Positions 5,682 to 12,678 of a stretch of DNA of 15,851 nt are shown piece after piece. The position numbers and the translations under genes are program-made. Under the pieces are notes generated by a model. The model was not told the DNA's origin, made no database searches, and saw nothing but the letters and a program-made list of their open reading frames with translations. Source of the DNA: JBEKCP01 sp050014815. GTDB taxonomy: Bacteria > Planctomycetota > Planctomycetia > Pirellulales > Thermoguttaceae. Within the stretch, counting starts at the first letter, position 1. The number at the start of each line of letters is the position of its first letter. The stretch lies in assembly GCA_050014815.1 (NCBI GenBank), contig JBEKCP010000219.1, forward strand, positions 1-15,851, read 5' to 3'.

Positions 5682-7761
5682 TCATAAAAAGCTTTCCAGC
5701 ACTTCCGGCGGGGCGGGGCCGTAGGCCGAGGGCTCCATCGTGCAGGTGGCGCGGCCCTGGCTGAGCCCCCGCATCGCGCCCGAGTAGCCGAACAGGTTCG
5801 CCAGCGGGGCCTGGGCCTCGATGATCGTCGTGTGCCCCCGGCTCTGTGTCCGCGTGATGATCGCCCGCCGCTGCTGCAAGTCGCCCATGATGTCGCCGAG
5901 GTTTTCTTCCGGCACGGTGACCTCCAGCCGCATGATCGGCTCCAAGAGCACCACGCCGCCCTCGCGGAGTCCGCGGTTAAAGGCGTCGGCCGCGGCCAGC
6001 CGGAAGGCCAACTCGCTGGATTCGGTCTCGTGGACCTCGCCGTCGAGGACGGTCGTCCGCACGTGCATCAGGGGGTAGCCCAGCGAGCCGCCCCCTTCGC
6101 CGTGCTCCGTGAGGACTTCCATCGCGGCGTTAAGGAACACCGCCGGCAGGCGCTCGATCACCTGGGGGATTGCAATCGCCAGCGGCTTCGGACTCTGCGG
6201 AAACCGTTCCATGCGGATCGCCAGCCGCGCCCACAGCGGACGGCCGGCGATCGTCCGGCGGCACTCGCCGGTCACTTCGACGGTATTCTGGATCGTCTCG
6301 CGGTAGCTGACCCGCGGCTTGTGGACCCGCACGTCCAACCGGTAGTCGCGCAAGAGCCGGTGCTTGATCACCTCCAGGTGCAGCTCGCCCATGCCGCTGA
6401 TGAGCGTCTGGCCCGTCTCCTCGTTCTCCCGGGCGCGGAACGTCGGGTCCTGCCGTTTCATCATGTCGAGCACGTCGGCCAGCTTCTTGCGTTCGGTGGA
6501 CGACTCGGGCTCGATGGCCATCGAGATGACGGTCTCGGGAAAGGTGATGGATTCCAGGAGGATGGGGTGATGGGCGTCGCACAGGGTATCGCCGGTGACC
6601 GAGTGGCGGAGTCCGACGATGCCGACGATGTCGCCCGCCTCGACCGCCTCGACCTGGCTGCGATGATCGGCCTGGATCCGCCACAACTGCGGGACGTTCT
6701 CCTTCTTGTCCTTGCCCGGATTGTAGACCCGGCTGTTGGCCTTCAGCCGCCCGGAGTAGACCCGGACGTAGAAGAGGTCGCCGTGGCGATCGGCCTGGAT
6801 CTTGAACACCAGCGCGCAGAAGGGCTCGCTGTCCGACGGCTTGCGGCTGAGCCGGGCGTCCTTCTTCTCGGGATCGAGCCCTTCGATGGCCGGCAGGTCG
6901 GCCGGGCCGGGCAGGTAGGCGGCCACGGCATCCAAAAGCGGTTGCACGCCNNNNNNNNNNNNNNNNTGCCGAGCCGCAGAGCACCGGAACGATCTGGTTG
7001 TGGATCGTCGCGTCCCGGAGCGTCTTGTGCACGAGGGCCTCCGGGACCTCCTCGCCCGCCAGGAGCCGCTCCGTCAACTCGTCGCTCAAGAGCGAGAGAT
7101 GATCGACCAGGCGGATCCGCCACTGGTGGGCATACTCGGCGAGGTCCTCGGGGATGTCCTCGACGACGATCTCGGTCCCCTCGCCGGGCGGCCGGAAGGT
7201 GAGCATCTTCATCCGCACGATGTCCAGGATCCCGCGGAAGGCGTCCCGCTGGTGCGGCGGCCCGCTGCCCACCGGCAGCGTGATCGGGACCGGCTTGCAG
7301 CCCAGCCGCCGGCGGATCTCCTCGACGGTGCCGAAGAAATCGGCCCCCTCGCGGTCCATCTTGTTGATGAAGGCGATGCGGGGCACGTGGTACTTGTCGG
7401 CCTGCCGCCAGACGGTCTCGCTCTGGGCCTCGACGCCCTCGCGGGCGCTGAAGACCACCACGCCGCCGTCCAGGACCCGCAGGCTCCGCTCGACCTCGGC
7501 CGTGAAATCGACGTGGCCCGGGGTATCGATCAGGTTGATCGTCGCGTCATGCCAGGGGAAGGTGACGCAGGCCGACTGGATGGTGATGCCCCGCTCCTGT
7601 TCCTCGGGGTCGTAGTCGGTGACGGTCGTGCCCTTATCGACCTGTCCGACCCGGTGCGTGAAGCCGCTATAGAAGAGCATCCGCTCCGTGACGGTGGTCT
7701 TGCCGGCGTCGATATGGGCAATGATGCCGATGTTTCGGAGTTGGTGGATGTCTTGGGGCAT
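5682..7761 (-). CDS. fusA: Translation elongation factor G, interrupted by an assembly gap
   Basis: EF-G is the GTPase that drives translocation and, with RRF, ribosome recycling. All G motifs are present: AHIDAGKTT (residues 15-23), RGITI, DTPGH, NKMD and GSA. Domain IV carries GEVHETESSELAF, with the His at the position of E. coli His583, and the protein ends in the usual domain V. Removing the 16 Ns and allowing the four residues normally between GSA and GVQPLL gives about 691 residues, a normal length. The reading-frame change at the gap is therefore an artefact of N count. The ATG at 7761 is chosen over 7767 because GGGGAG lies 7 bases before it. Switch I reads TDYDPEEQERGITIQSA, unlike classic EF-G, so a planctomycete/spd-type paralogue is possible. 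Confidence 0.95.
6951..6966. other. Assembly gap (16 N) inside fusA
   Basis: Sixteen Ns separate CTCTGCGGCTCGGCA (LCGSA) from GGCGTGCAACCG (GVQP) on the minus strand. EF-G normally has four residues here (like FKNK), so the true missing length is probably 12 bases. Confidence 0.95.
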
Positions 7762-7770
7762 AACCATACT

Positions 7771-7800
7771 CCCCTCTCCCTCTGGGAGATGGGCAGGGGG
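7771..7800. repeat. CCCTCTCCC palindromic repeat, copy 1
   Basis: TCTCCC (7775-7780) pairs with GGGAGA (7784-7789), followed by GGGCAGGGGG. It abuts the fusA start, and on the minus strand its GGGGAG provides the fusA ribosome-binding site. It is the same type as the copies at 7872 and 7913. Confidence 0.75.
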
Positions 7801-7803
7801 AGC

Positions 7804-7873
7804 AGTTGTCAGTCGTTAGTTGTCAGTTGTCAGTTGTCGGTTGTCGGTTGTCGGTTGTCAGTTGTCAGTTGTC
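7804..7873. repeat. Tandem heptamer array, 10 units
   Basis: Ten consecutive 7-base units run without interruption: six AGTTGTC, three GGTTGTC and one diverged AGTCGTT. There is no spacer, so this is not a CRISPR array. It lies in the untranslated leader of fusA, and three units of the same heptamer occur before rpsS at 88-108. Confidence 0.9.
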
Positions 7874-7903
7874 CCCTCTCGCTTCGAGAGAAGGGCAGGG
7901 GCT
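7872..7903. repeat. CCCTCTC palindromic repeat, copy 2
   Basis: CTCTCG (7876-7881) pairs with CGAGAG (7885-7890) around CTT, followed by AAGGGCAGGGGC. It follows the heptamer array directly. Confidence 0.75.
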
Positions 7904-7912
7904 GATCAACTA

Positions 7913-7950
7913 CTCCCCTCTCCCTCCGGGAGAGGGGCAGGGGGTGAGGG
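7913..7950. repeat. CCCTCTCCC palindromic repeat, copy 3
   Basis: CCCCTCTCCC (7915-7924) and GGGAGAGGGG (7928-7937) form a perfect 10-bp stem with a TCC loop, followed by CAGGGGGTGAGGG. It is the best preserved of the three copies. Repeats of this sequence are common in many high-GC bacteria, from memory. Confidence 0.8.
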
Positions 7951-8002
7951 CAGCGCGTTGTATGGCTGTTAACAGCGGAACGCCTTCGGCCCAAAGGATT
8001 TA

Positions 8003-8031
8003 ATGATAGAATGCCCCTCCGAAGAGGTCAA
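8003..8031 (-). promoter_or_regulatory. Promoter of fusA
   Basis: On the minus strand TTGACC (8031-8026) and TATCAT (8008-8003) are separated by 17 bases. Transcription would start near 7996, giving a leader of about 235 bases that contains the heptamer array and all three palindromes. The preceding GGGACCCGTTGAC (8040-8028) is shared with the rpsJ promoter. Confidence 0.7.
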
Positions 8032-8071
8032 CGGGTCCCGTTGTTACACACAACTCGACACGGGTCTCGCC

Positions 8072-8242
8072 GTCCCGTAGGGACGATTGAAAGTAGCCCA
8101 GCACGGGCACCGTGCGAAGCATGGTCGCTGCTGGGAAGGTGGGCAACGTACGAATTTTCAGAGTCCCGTAGGGACGATTGAAGACGTGGATTTGTTCTCC
8201 GTTTCAGCCGTCCCCACCGGTTTCAGCCGTCCCTCCGGGACT
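8072..8242. repeat. GTCCCGTAGGGACGATTGAA repeat, two direct and one inverted copy
   Basis: GTCCCGTAGGGACGATTGAA is present perfectly at 8072-8091 and 8163-8182. A diverged inverted copy (three mismatches over 21 bases) lies at 8222-8242, preceded by the 14-base direct repeat GTTTCAGCCGTCCC at 8201-8214 and 8220-8233. CCCAGC...GCTGGG arms lie between the first two copies. No gene is evident from 8041 to 8440. It looks like a compound palindromic repeat, not a CRISPR. Confidence 0.8.
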
Positions 8243-8335
8243 TCGGCAGAATTCTGCCAACCGATCTCCCAGCGATGAATCGCTGGTTCACTATTCTGGG
8301 CCATCTGCCCGTGTTTCTCGGTTTTTGTCCCTCGA

Positions 8336-8360
8336 TAACTGCTTTCTAAACAAGCAGTTA
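8336..8360. repeat. 9-bp inverted repeat upstream of the recombinase remnant
   Basis: TAACTGCTT (8336-8344) and AAGCAGTTA (8352-8360) are perfect complements around a 7-base centre. No T-run follows. The geometry, 9-bp arms with a 7-base centre, resembles a tyrosine-recombinase core site, and the recombinase remnant starts 100 bases downstream. This reading is inference only. Confidence 0.5.
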
Positions 8361-8462
8361 GTTCGATGGACGCGGCAAGGGCCGTTTTCGGTTGTCCCGC
8401 TTTGTCCCGAATCACAAGGTAGGCTTGAATAACCAGGCAATTTGGGCAAAGGAGACTCAGCC

Positions 8463-8790
8463 ATGAAGCGACAGCCGAAACCGCACTTCAAGAAGTCCCA
8501 CAAGGCGTGGTACGTCAATCTTAACGGGAAGCAGGTCCGCCTTGCAAGTGAGGAGGAGGGCCACGACAAGGCAATGGAGGTGTACTACGGCGTCATGGCC
8601 GGACGCCTTTCACCTCACGCCCTACATGGTCCGTCACACTTTTGCCACGCGGAAGATTTTGGAGGGGGTCGATTTGGTGACGATTGCCACGCTCATGGGT
8701 CATCGGGACTTGACCATGCTCCAAAAGATTTACCAGCATGTGAAGCGCCGGTCAGACCACCTTCGGAATGCCCTGAACCGGAGCGCGTAA
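8463..8790 (+). pseudogene. Tyrosine recombinase remnant, internally deleted and frameshifted
   Basis: The ATG at 8463 has AAAGGAG 8 bases upstream and starts MKRQPKPHFKKSHKAWYVNL, the beginning of a phage/planctomycete integrase arm-binding domain. This frame runs to about MEVYYGVMAGR (near 8604). The sequence then continues in another frame as FHLTPYMVRHTFATRKILEG, GHRDLTMLQKIYQHV and NALNRSA, stopping at 8790. Those are the C-terminal catalytic motifs: Arg-His of HTFATR, the GH histidine and the tyrosine of KIYQHV. The whole core-binding domain and the first catalytic Arg are missing, so a deletion of several hundred bases joined two out-of-frame pieces. It cannot be active, and it marks the edge of an island once mobilised by site-specific recombination. 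Confidence 0.85.
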
Positions 8791-9642
8791 CCGTTCCTCC
8801 TCCTCATCGTGTTCCTTCTTGCGAGCGGCAAAGCCGACCAGCCCTGCCACAAACTGGTTCAAGCGTTCTTCGACTTGCCACTTTTGAGCGTCGCGCCAAG
8901 ACTTTCGGCAACCACTGGCCCAGTACGCATCCGCATCAGCGATGTGCAACGCCAGGCGGCCAGACGGAATCCGCTTCGTATTGAATCGGCTATGGCCAAA
9001 CTCATAGCGCCCGTCCAGGTCGTGATCCTTGGGCTGCTCCCGTTGTGTGTCGAGCGCCTCGGTGATGCTAAAACGCACGCGGACATCGAGAATCTGAACA
9101 ACTGGGCCTGACGCCACCTCATACCCTCGCTGCTCCAAGGCTTTCAGCAAGGCGTCCATAATCAGCAAGGCCCGCCGCAAACTGGCCTTGGACACGCGGA
9201 TGTCAAGCAGCGTGCCCTCCGGCGGAACTATCAGGTGGTGTTCGTCAGTTTTGGCGACCTGCAACTCTTGGTTCGCCTGGCTCACGAGAGCGTGTGCTCC
9301 TCGAAGGCTCTCGGCCACTTCGATCTTCGCTTCTTGCTTTTCCTCCTCTGCCTTCTTCTGCTCAACCACGCCTCGCAAAGCGGGTGACGAGATGCGGCAC
9401 TCTTCCGGGTCTCGTAAGAGAATCGGGCAGTCGTTGCTCGGATTGGGCAACCTGACTTGAAGTGGAGCTTTGCCAAACTCCTTCTTTGCCCAATAGCCCC
9501 GCGGCGGCCGTGGAATGTCGTGTTTGCGGCATATCTTCGCCAAACCGACATCCGAGATGCCGTGGCGAATCGCCAATCGGCGCATGGGTTCCGACCACAC
9601 CAGGTCGTAGAGCTGCTTCCGGGTGACGGTGGTTGTCTTCAT
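8752..9642 (-). CDS. HTH-like protein of unknown function
   Basis: The likely start is ATG 9642, giving 296 residues, MKTTTVTRKQLYDLVWSEPM. An in-frame ATG at 9687 sits immediately after the upstream stop (TGAATG) and would add 15 residues by coupling. Residues 8-50 (MRRLAIRHGISDVGLAKICR then PPRGYWAKKEFGK) look like a helix-turn-helix-type N-terminal domain. Residues 93-125 are a charged, probably coiled-coil stretch; the C-terminal half has no motif I recognise and ends in another charged helix. Similar RKQLYDLVW proteins occur as hypothetical proteins in accessory regions, from memory. It is the last gene of the radical-SAM cluster and overlaps the recombinase remnant by 39 bases tail to tail, so its last residues may have been altered by that junction. 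Confidence 0.75.
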   Translation of the reverse strand: MKTTTVTRKQLYDLVWSEPMRRLAIRHGISDVGLAKICRKHDIPRPPRGYWAKKEFGKAPLQVRLPNPSNDCPILLRDPEECRISSPALRGVVEQKKAEEEKQEAKIEVAESLRGAHALVSQANQELQVAKTDEHHLIVPPEGTLLDIRVSKASLRRALLIMDALLKALEQRGYEVASGPVVQILDVRVRFSITEALDTQREQPKDHDLDGRYEFGHSRFNTKRIPSGRLALHIADADAYWASGCRKSWRDAQKWQVEERLNQFVAGLVGFAARKKEHDEEEERLRAPVQGIPKVV

Positions 9643-9687
9643 CGGCTGCTCGATCCGGTCAGGTCTGGGACTGGAATCCTTGCCCAT

Positions 9688-10830
9688 TCAGGGCGTCGTA
9701 ATCAGATTCGTCTTGCAGGGCTTGGCGGGAATCGAGTGCCGGTGGCATAGGTCCAAGAATGGCCTGAGCACCAATGCCGCGGCGACAGGCTCCGGCAGCC
9801 GCCAGGAACCACCGTGAAAGACGAGCGGTTGTCCGGCAGAAAGATGCTGGTAGACCTGCTTCATCCGTTCCATAACCGGCGGCAGGTCGCCCTGCTCGCG
9901 CCGCGTGATCTTGGCGACAGAGTAAATGACGTGCGGTGCAGCCAGTTCCCGGCCGAGAGTGACCAAGCCTTCCAAGTCGCGCATTGACTGAACGTCCGGC
10001 AGGCCGAAATCCGCCATTGTCTTGCCACCGCCCAAGGGATCGCGCGGGAACAAGGGGTCGATCCGCAAGAAGACGGGAATGCCCTCTTTCCGCAGGAAGC
10101 GGAGCGCCGCCATGCGACTCTCGACGCTGGGAGCCGCCGGATCGAGCAACTGCCGGCGCTCGTCATTGAGGAAAGCCAAGGAACACTCCACCCGCAGAGG
10201 TGGGTATCCTTGTGCGTCGAACCAGGCGCGTCGCGGGTGATCGGGTGGCAACTCGTTGAGCCGATGGAGAGCGTGGACATACCGATCATCCATCAGCAAG
10301 GCCGGGTTCTTGGTCAACAGCGTAACCGTCGTGAACCGATTTCGGTGTTCCGCCAACTTCTCCAGCACAAACAGCGTGTGGCGGTGCTCCCGCTCCAAGG
10401 GTTGAAGTGGATCGGTGCTGTTGGAGAGATGCACGGGCGCGGGTGGGACATTGCAAACCTCCAGCGCCTCCAAGTCCTTGCACAAGTCCTGCCGGAAACG
10501 GTTCTTGCAGTTGGGCTCCGCGGCGATGTAGCCCGTGGCGTAGCAGTATTCGCACTGGTGTTCGCAGCCGGTGTAGACATTGATACAGTAGCGATGCCCT
10601 GATGGAAACTCCCGCTGATCGGCAAATGGGCAGTACCACTTGATGACCCGAGGACGGGTGACTTCCAACACGTCCTTTTCCGAGCCGTGTGGCAGGAAAT
10701 AGAGCGCCACGGCGGCTCGTTCGCGTTCACTCAGCTTGTCGAAAGCGGGGCGGTATTTCGGGTGAAGCCGTTGTGCGAGCGATAGCCCCTTGTCCGCATC
10801 TCGTATCAAGAGGCCCTGCTTGTCGGACAT
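9688..10830 (-). CDS. Radical SAM protein, SplB-like (COG1533-type)
   Basis: This 380-residue radical SAM enzyme would use a [4Fe-4S] cluster and S-adenosylmethionine for radical chemistry on an unknown substrate. The motif is NVYTGCEHQCEYCYATG with Cys89, Cys93 and Cys96 (CX3CX2C). Downstream strands fit the partial TIM barrel: HLSNSTDPLQPLE, TTVTLLTKNPALL, RVECSLAFL and GIPVFLRIDPLFPRDP. Residues 1-80 form an extra N-terminal region with another Cys82. The ATG at 10830 is chosen because GGGAG sits 6 bases upstream; the frame is open to 10926 but that would overlap the preceding gene. It starts 26 bases after the DUF523 gene and ends directly against the next gene. Substrate and partner are unknown. 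Confidence 0.88.
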   Translation of the reverse strand: MSDKQGLLIRDADKGLSLAQRLHPKYRPAFDKLSERERAAVALYFLPHGSEKDVLEVTRPRVIKWYCPFADQREFPSGHRYCINVYTGCEHQCEYCYATGYIAAEPNCKNRFRQDLCKDLEALEVCNVPPAPVHLSNSTDPLQPLEREHRHTLFVLEKLAEHRNRFTTVTLLTKNPALLMDDRYVHALHRLNELPPDHPRRAWFDAQGYPPLRVECSLAFLNDERRQLLDPAAPSVESRMAALRFLRKEGIPVFLRIDPLFPRDPLGGGKTMADFGLPDVQSMRDLEGLVTLGRELAAPHVIYSVAKITRREQGDLPPVMERMKQVYQHLSAGQPLVFHGGSWRLPEPVAAALVLRPFLDLCHRHSIPAKPCKTNLITTP

Positions 10831-10856
10831 GAAAAGCTCCCGGTCAACATACAGGG

Positions 10857-11318
10857 CTATCCGACGCGAATCACCTTGATGCCGCCGCGCGTGAGGAGTT
10901 CCCCCGCTACACCCTGCCGGTCGCACGAGGGGCTCCCTCCCTTGAGATAAGCCCGCCGGGCTCCGATGATCTCAGCGATTTCCAAGGCGTACCGCGCCCC
11001 GTTGATGTGGAAGTTGGTCACATCTTGGCCCGTCTCCGGGGCGACGATCCGCAACCCGTCGTCGAGAACTTGAGCCCCCGTGCCGCCGTGGAGCGTCTCG
11101 CTCGTTCTGGGTGTCGGCATCCCGCCAAGTTGCTCGGGGCAGATCGGCACGAGAACGTATCGTTGTTGCAGCCTGCGGACGAGTTCTCCTCGCTTCTTTG
11201 GCCTGCGACCGTGCCAACGGCATGGAATGCCGAGCAGACACGCACTGACCAGGACCGGCTCGCAGCGCTTGCCACTATCGAAGAGGCAACCTTGTTCTTG
11301 AGCGGTCTCATGGGCCAT
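10857..11318 (-). CDS. DUF523 / TudS-like [4Fe-4S] thiouracil-desulfidase-family protein
   Basis: This 153-residue DUF523 protein belongs to a family whose characterised member TudS uses a [4Fe-4S] cluster held by three cysteines to remove sulfur from thiouracil. Recognisable blocks are LVSACLLGIPCRWHG (Cys27), VPICPEQLGGMPTPR (Cys60), GQDVTNFHINGA and LKGGSPSCDRQG (Cys132). These three Cys match the cluster ligands. After SPSC, family members usually have a 15-20 residue loop before the GV..LL helix; here the loop is nearly absent, making a compact variant. The ATG at 11318 has GGGAGGGG upstream and overlaps the preceding radical SAM gene by 11 bases, indicating coupled translation. A role on thiolated or damaged bases is inference. 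Confidence 0.85.
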   Translation of the reverse strand: MAHETAQEQGCLFDSGKRCEPVLVSACLLGIPCRWHGRRPKKRGELVRRLQQRYVLVPICPEQLGGMPTPRTSETLHGGTGAQVLDDGLRIVAPETGQDVTNFHINGARYALEIAEIIGARRAYLKGGSPSCDRQGVAGELLTRGGIKVIRVG

Positions 11319-12051
11319 GCGATTCCCCTCCCGCTCCCCGGAAGCGCTCCAGGTCCTTCTTAATCAGGTAGTGATGGCCTTCCAGTGCGGCTTCAACGTC
11401 CAGGAGAAAGCCGTGCCAATCAATGCCAGCCTCTCGCTCCCGGTCGTGGTTCAGCTTGCCGATCTTCCAGAGATCGACCTCGCCGCGAAGGGTTTCAACG
11501 ACCTTGATGGCCTCGGCCGGGTCAACAACCGGTTCGACGGAAACCCAGGTGAAGATTCCCGCCGCGTGCGCTTGCCGGACGGCCTCGATCCGTTGGGCAA
11601 TGGGCGGCGCGCCAGGCTCCCATTGTGCGCGGAGCGATTCGCTCTCAAAGATGATCGTCGCACCGTATTTCCAGTGATTGCGAAGGAGAATATCAAAATC
11701 CTGGGTACTTCTTCGGCCGCCCTTCGTGAGCACCTGGACGCGAAGGTCGTATTGCTCCAGCACTTCGAGGGCTTCCCGTGTAAGCCGGGCGGCCTCGTCC
11801 GAGTGGTAGGGATCGCTCATAAAGCTGAGGAGGATTTCCCGTGGGTCGCCACGCAGCTTCTTTGCGTCGCGTTCCAAGTCCCGGAGAATATCCTTCCGTG
11901 GTTGCGGGTCAAATGCCCAAGCGTCGATGGTCTTCCGCAGGATGGCCGGGCAGTAACAGTATCGACACGCATGGGAACACCCTGTATAGAGGTTCACCGC
12001 CAGGTCGCTGTACTCTCGTGCTTTGCCACGAGGCTCATAGATGATCGGCAT
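11308..12051 (-). CDS. Radical SAM protein, phage-type SplB-like
   Basis: This 247-residue compact radical SAM protein opens MPIIYEPRGKAREYSDLAVN and continues LYTGCSHACRYCYCP, with Cys25, Cys29 and Cys32 forming the CX3CX2C cluster site. An additional Cys34 follows directly. Later conserved blocks are ILLSFMSDPYHSDE, LRVQVLTKGGRRS, IFTWVSVEPVVDPAEA and DLWKIGKLNHDRE. This family is widespread and often found in phages or islands; its substrate is unknown to me. The C-terminus ends in YLIKKDLERF, typical of the group. It starts 27 bases after the methyltransferase-like gene and overlaps the DUF523 start by 11 bases. All expected catalytic motifs look intact. Confidence 0.9.
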   Translation of the reverse strand: MPIIYEPRGKAREYSDLAVNLYTGCSHACRYCYCPAILRKTIDAWAFDPQPRKDILRDLERDAKKLRGDPREILLSFMSDPYHSDEAARLTREALEVLEQYDLRVQVLTKGGRRSTQDFDILLRNHWKYGATIIFESESLRAQWEPGAPPIAQRIEAVRQAHAAGIFTWVSVEPVVDPAEAIKVVETLRGEVDLWKIGKLNHDREREAGIDWHGFLLDVEAALEGHHYLIKKDLERFRGAGGESHGP

Positions 12052-12078
12052 GGGACATCGCCTTCTTCCTTATCTCGC

Positions 12079-12678
12079 CTATCCTCGGCTGGCCGCTTGG
12101 GCTCCGGCCCGGCAGCTTCCCGATCCGGGAAAGCAGGAGAAGTAGTGTTTGTTGGCACAGTGGTAAACGTGGACCTCTTCGTAGCCAAGCAGCCGCAAGT
12201 AGGCACTCCATTTCAGCCAGCCGTTGCGGAAGAAGAGCTTGGTGATCCTCCGAACCATGCGGCGGGAATATCCCAAGTCTTTCAGCATCGAATACGGAAG
12301 ACATCCGTAAACGCTCTGAATGAAAGTGCCGACGATCAACCCCTGGTAGCGCCGTGCGGTGATGATCTTCATCTGCTCGTATGGCACGCCGTAGGCGTCG
12401 AGGTCAATCACGTTGTAGTCGCCTATCGGCAGGAACCGCAAGTATCGCCGGTTGTCGCCGAGGTAGAGGGCACCGCGCTTCCAGCCTTTGTCGATGCCCA
12501 CATGCTTGATGCAGTCGCCATACTCCCGCTTCAGCAGCCGCCACAATGTCCCGTCGCCCGCGAAGCAATCGAGCACCCGAACTTCCTTTTCGCCGTGAGC
12601 CAGGAGCGCGTCAACGGCAAGCATACGAAGGGCCAGCTTCTTGGAAACATTGTCGTTGTCAGTTCTCTGCCTCGTCAT
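12079..12678 (-). CDS. SAM-dependent methyltransferase-like protein
   Basis: This 199-residue protein looks like a class I methyltransferase. Residues 35-46 VLDCFAGDGTLW are motif I for S-adenosylmethionine binding, HVGIDKG supplies the acidic end of strand 2, and LGDNRRYL fits the adenine-binding acidic position. NVIDLDAYGVP (residues 89-99) stands where the catalytic motif IV is expected. DLDAYG is reminiscent of the DLDPFG motif of Trm1-type tRNA methyltransferases rather than the DPPY of DNA adenine methylases. The C-terminal Cys and His residues (HCANKHYFSCFPG) could bind metal. The start overlaps the ParB-like stop as ATGA, so the two are translationally coupled. Methyl acceptor unknown; it could instead be a non-methylating Rossmann enzyme. 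Confidence 0.7.
   Translation of the reverse strand: MTRQRTDNDNVSKKLALRMLAVDALLAHGEKEVRVLDCFAGDGTLWRLLKREYGDCIKHVGIDKGWKRGALYLGDNRRYLRFLPIGDYNVIDLDAYGVPYEQMKIITARRYQGLIVGTFIQSVYGCLPYSMLKDLGYSRRMVRRITKLFFRNGWLKWSAYLRLLGYEEVHVYHCANKHYFSCFPGSGSCRAGAQAASRG

Noticed and set aside
5832..7202. A 456-residue plus-strand frame opposite fusA
   Set aside because: It is antisense to EF-G, which has every expected motif, and it crosses the N gap.
6130..7767. An apparent frameshift splitting fusA into two genes
   Set aside because: The frame changes exactly at the 16-N gap; about 12 missing bases would restore one EF-G reading frame.
7804..7873. CRISPR-like array
   Set aside because: The seven-base units are contiguous with no spacers.
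8072..8182. Two-repeat CRISPR
   Set aside because: Only two direct copies 91 bases apart, an inverted third copy, and no cas genes.
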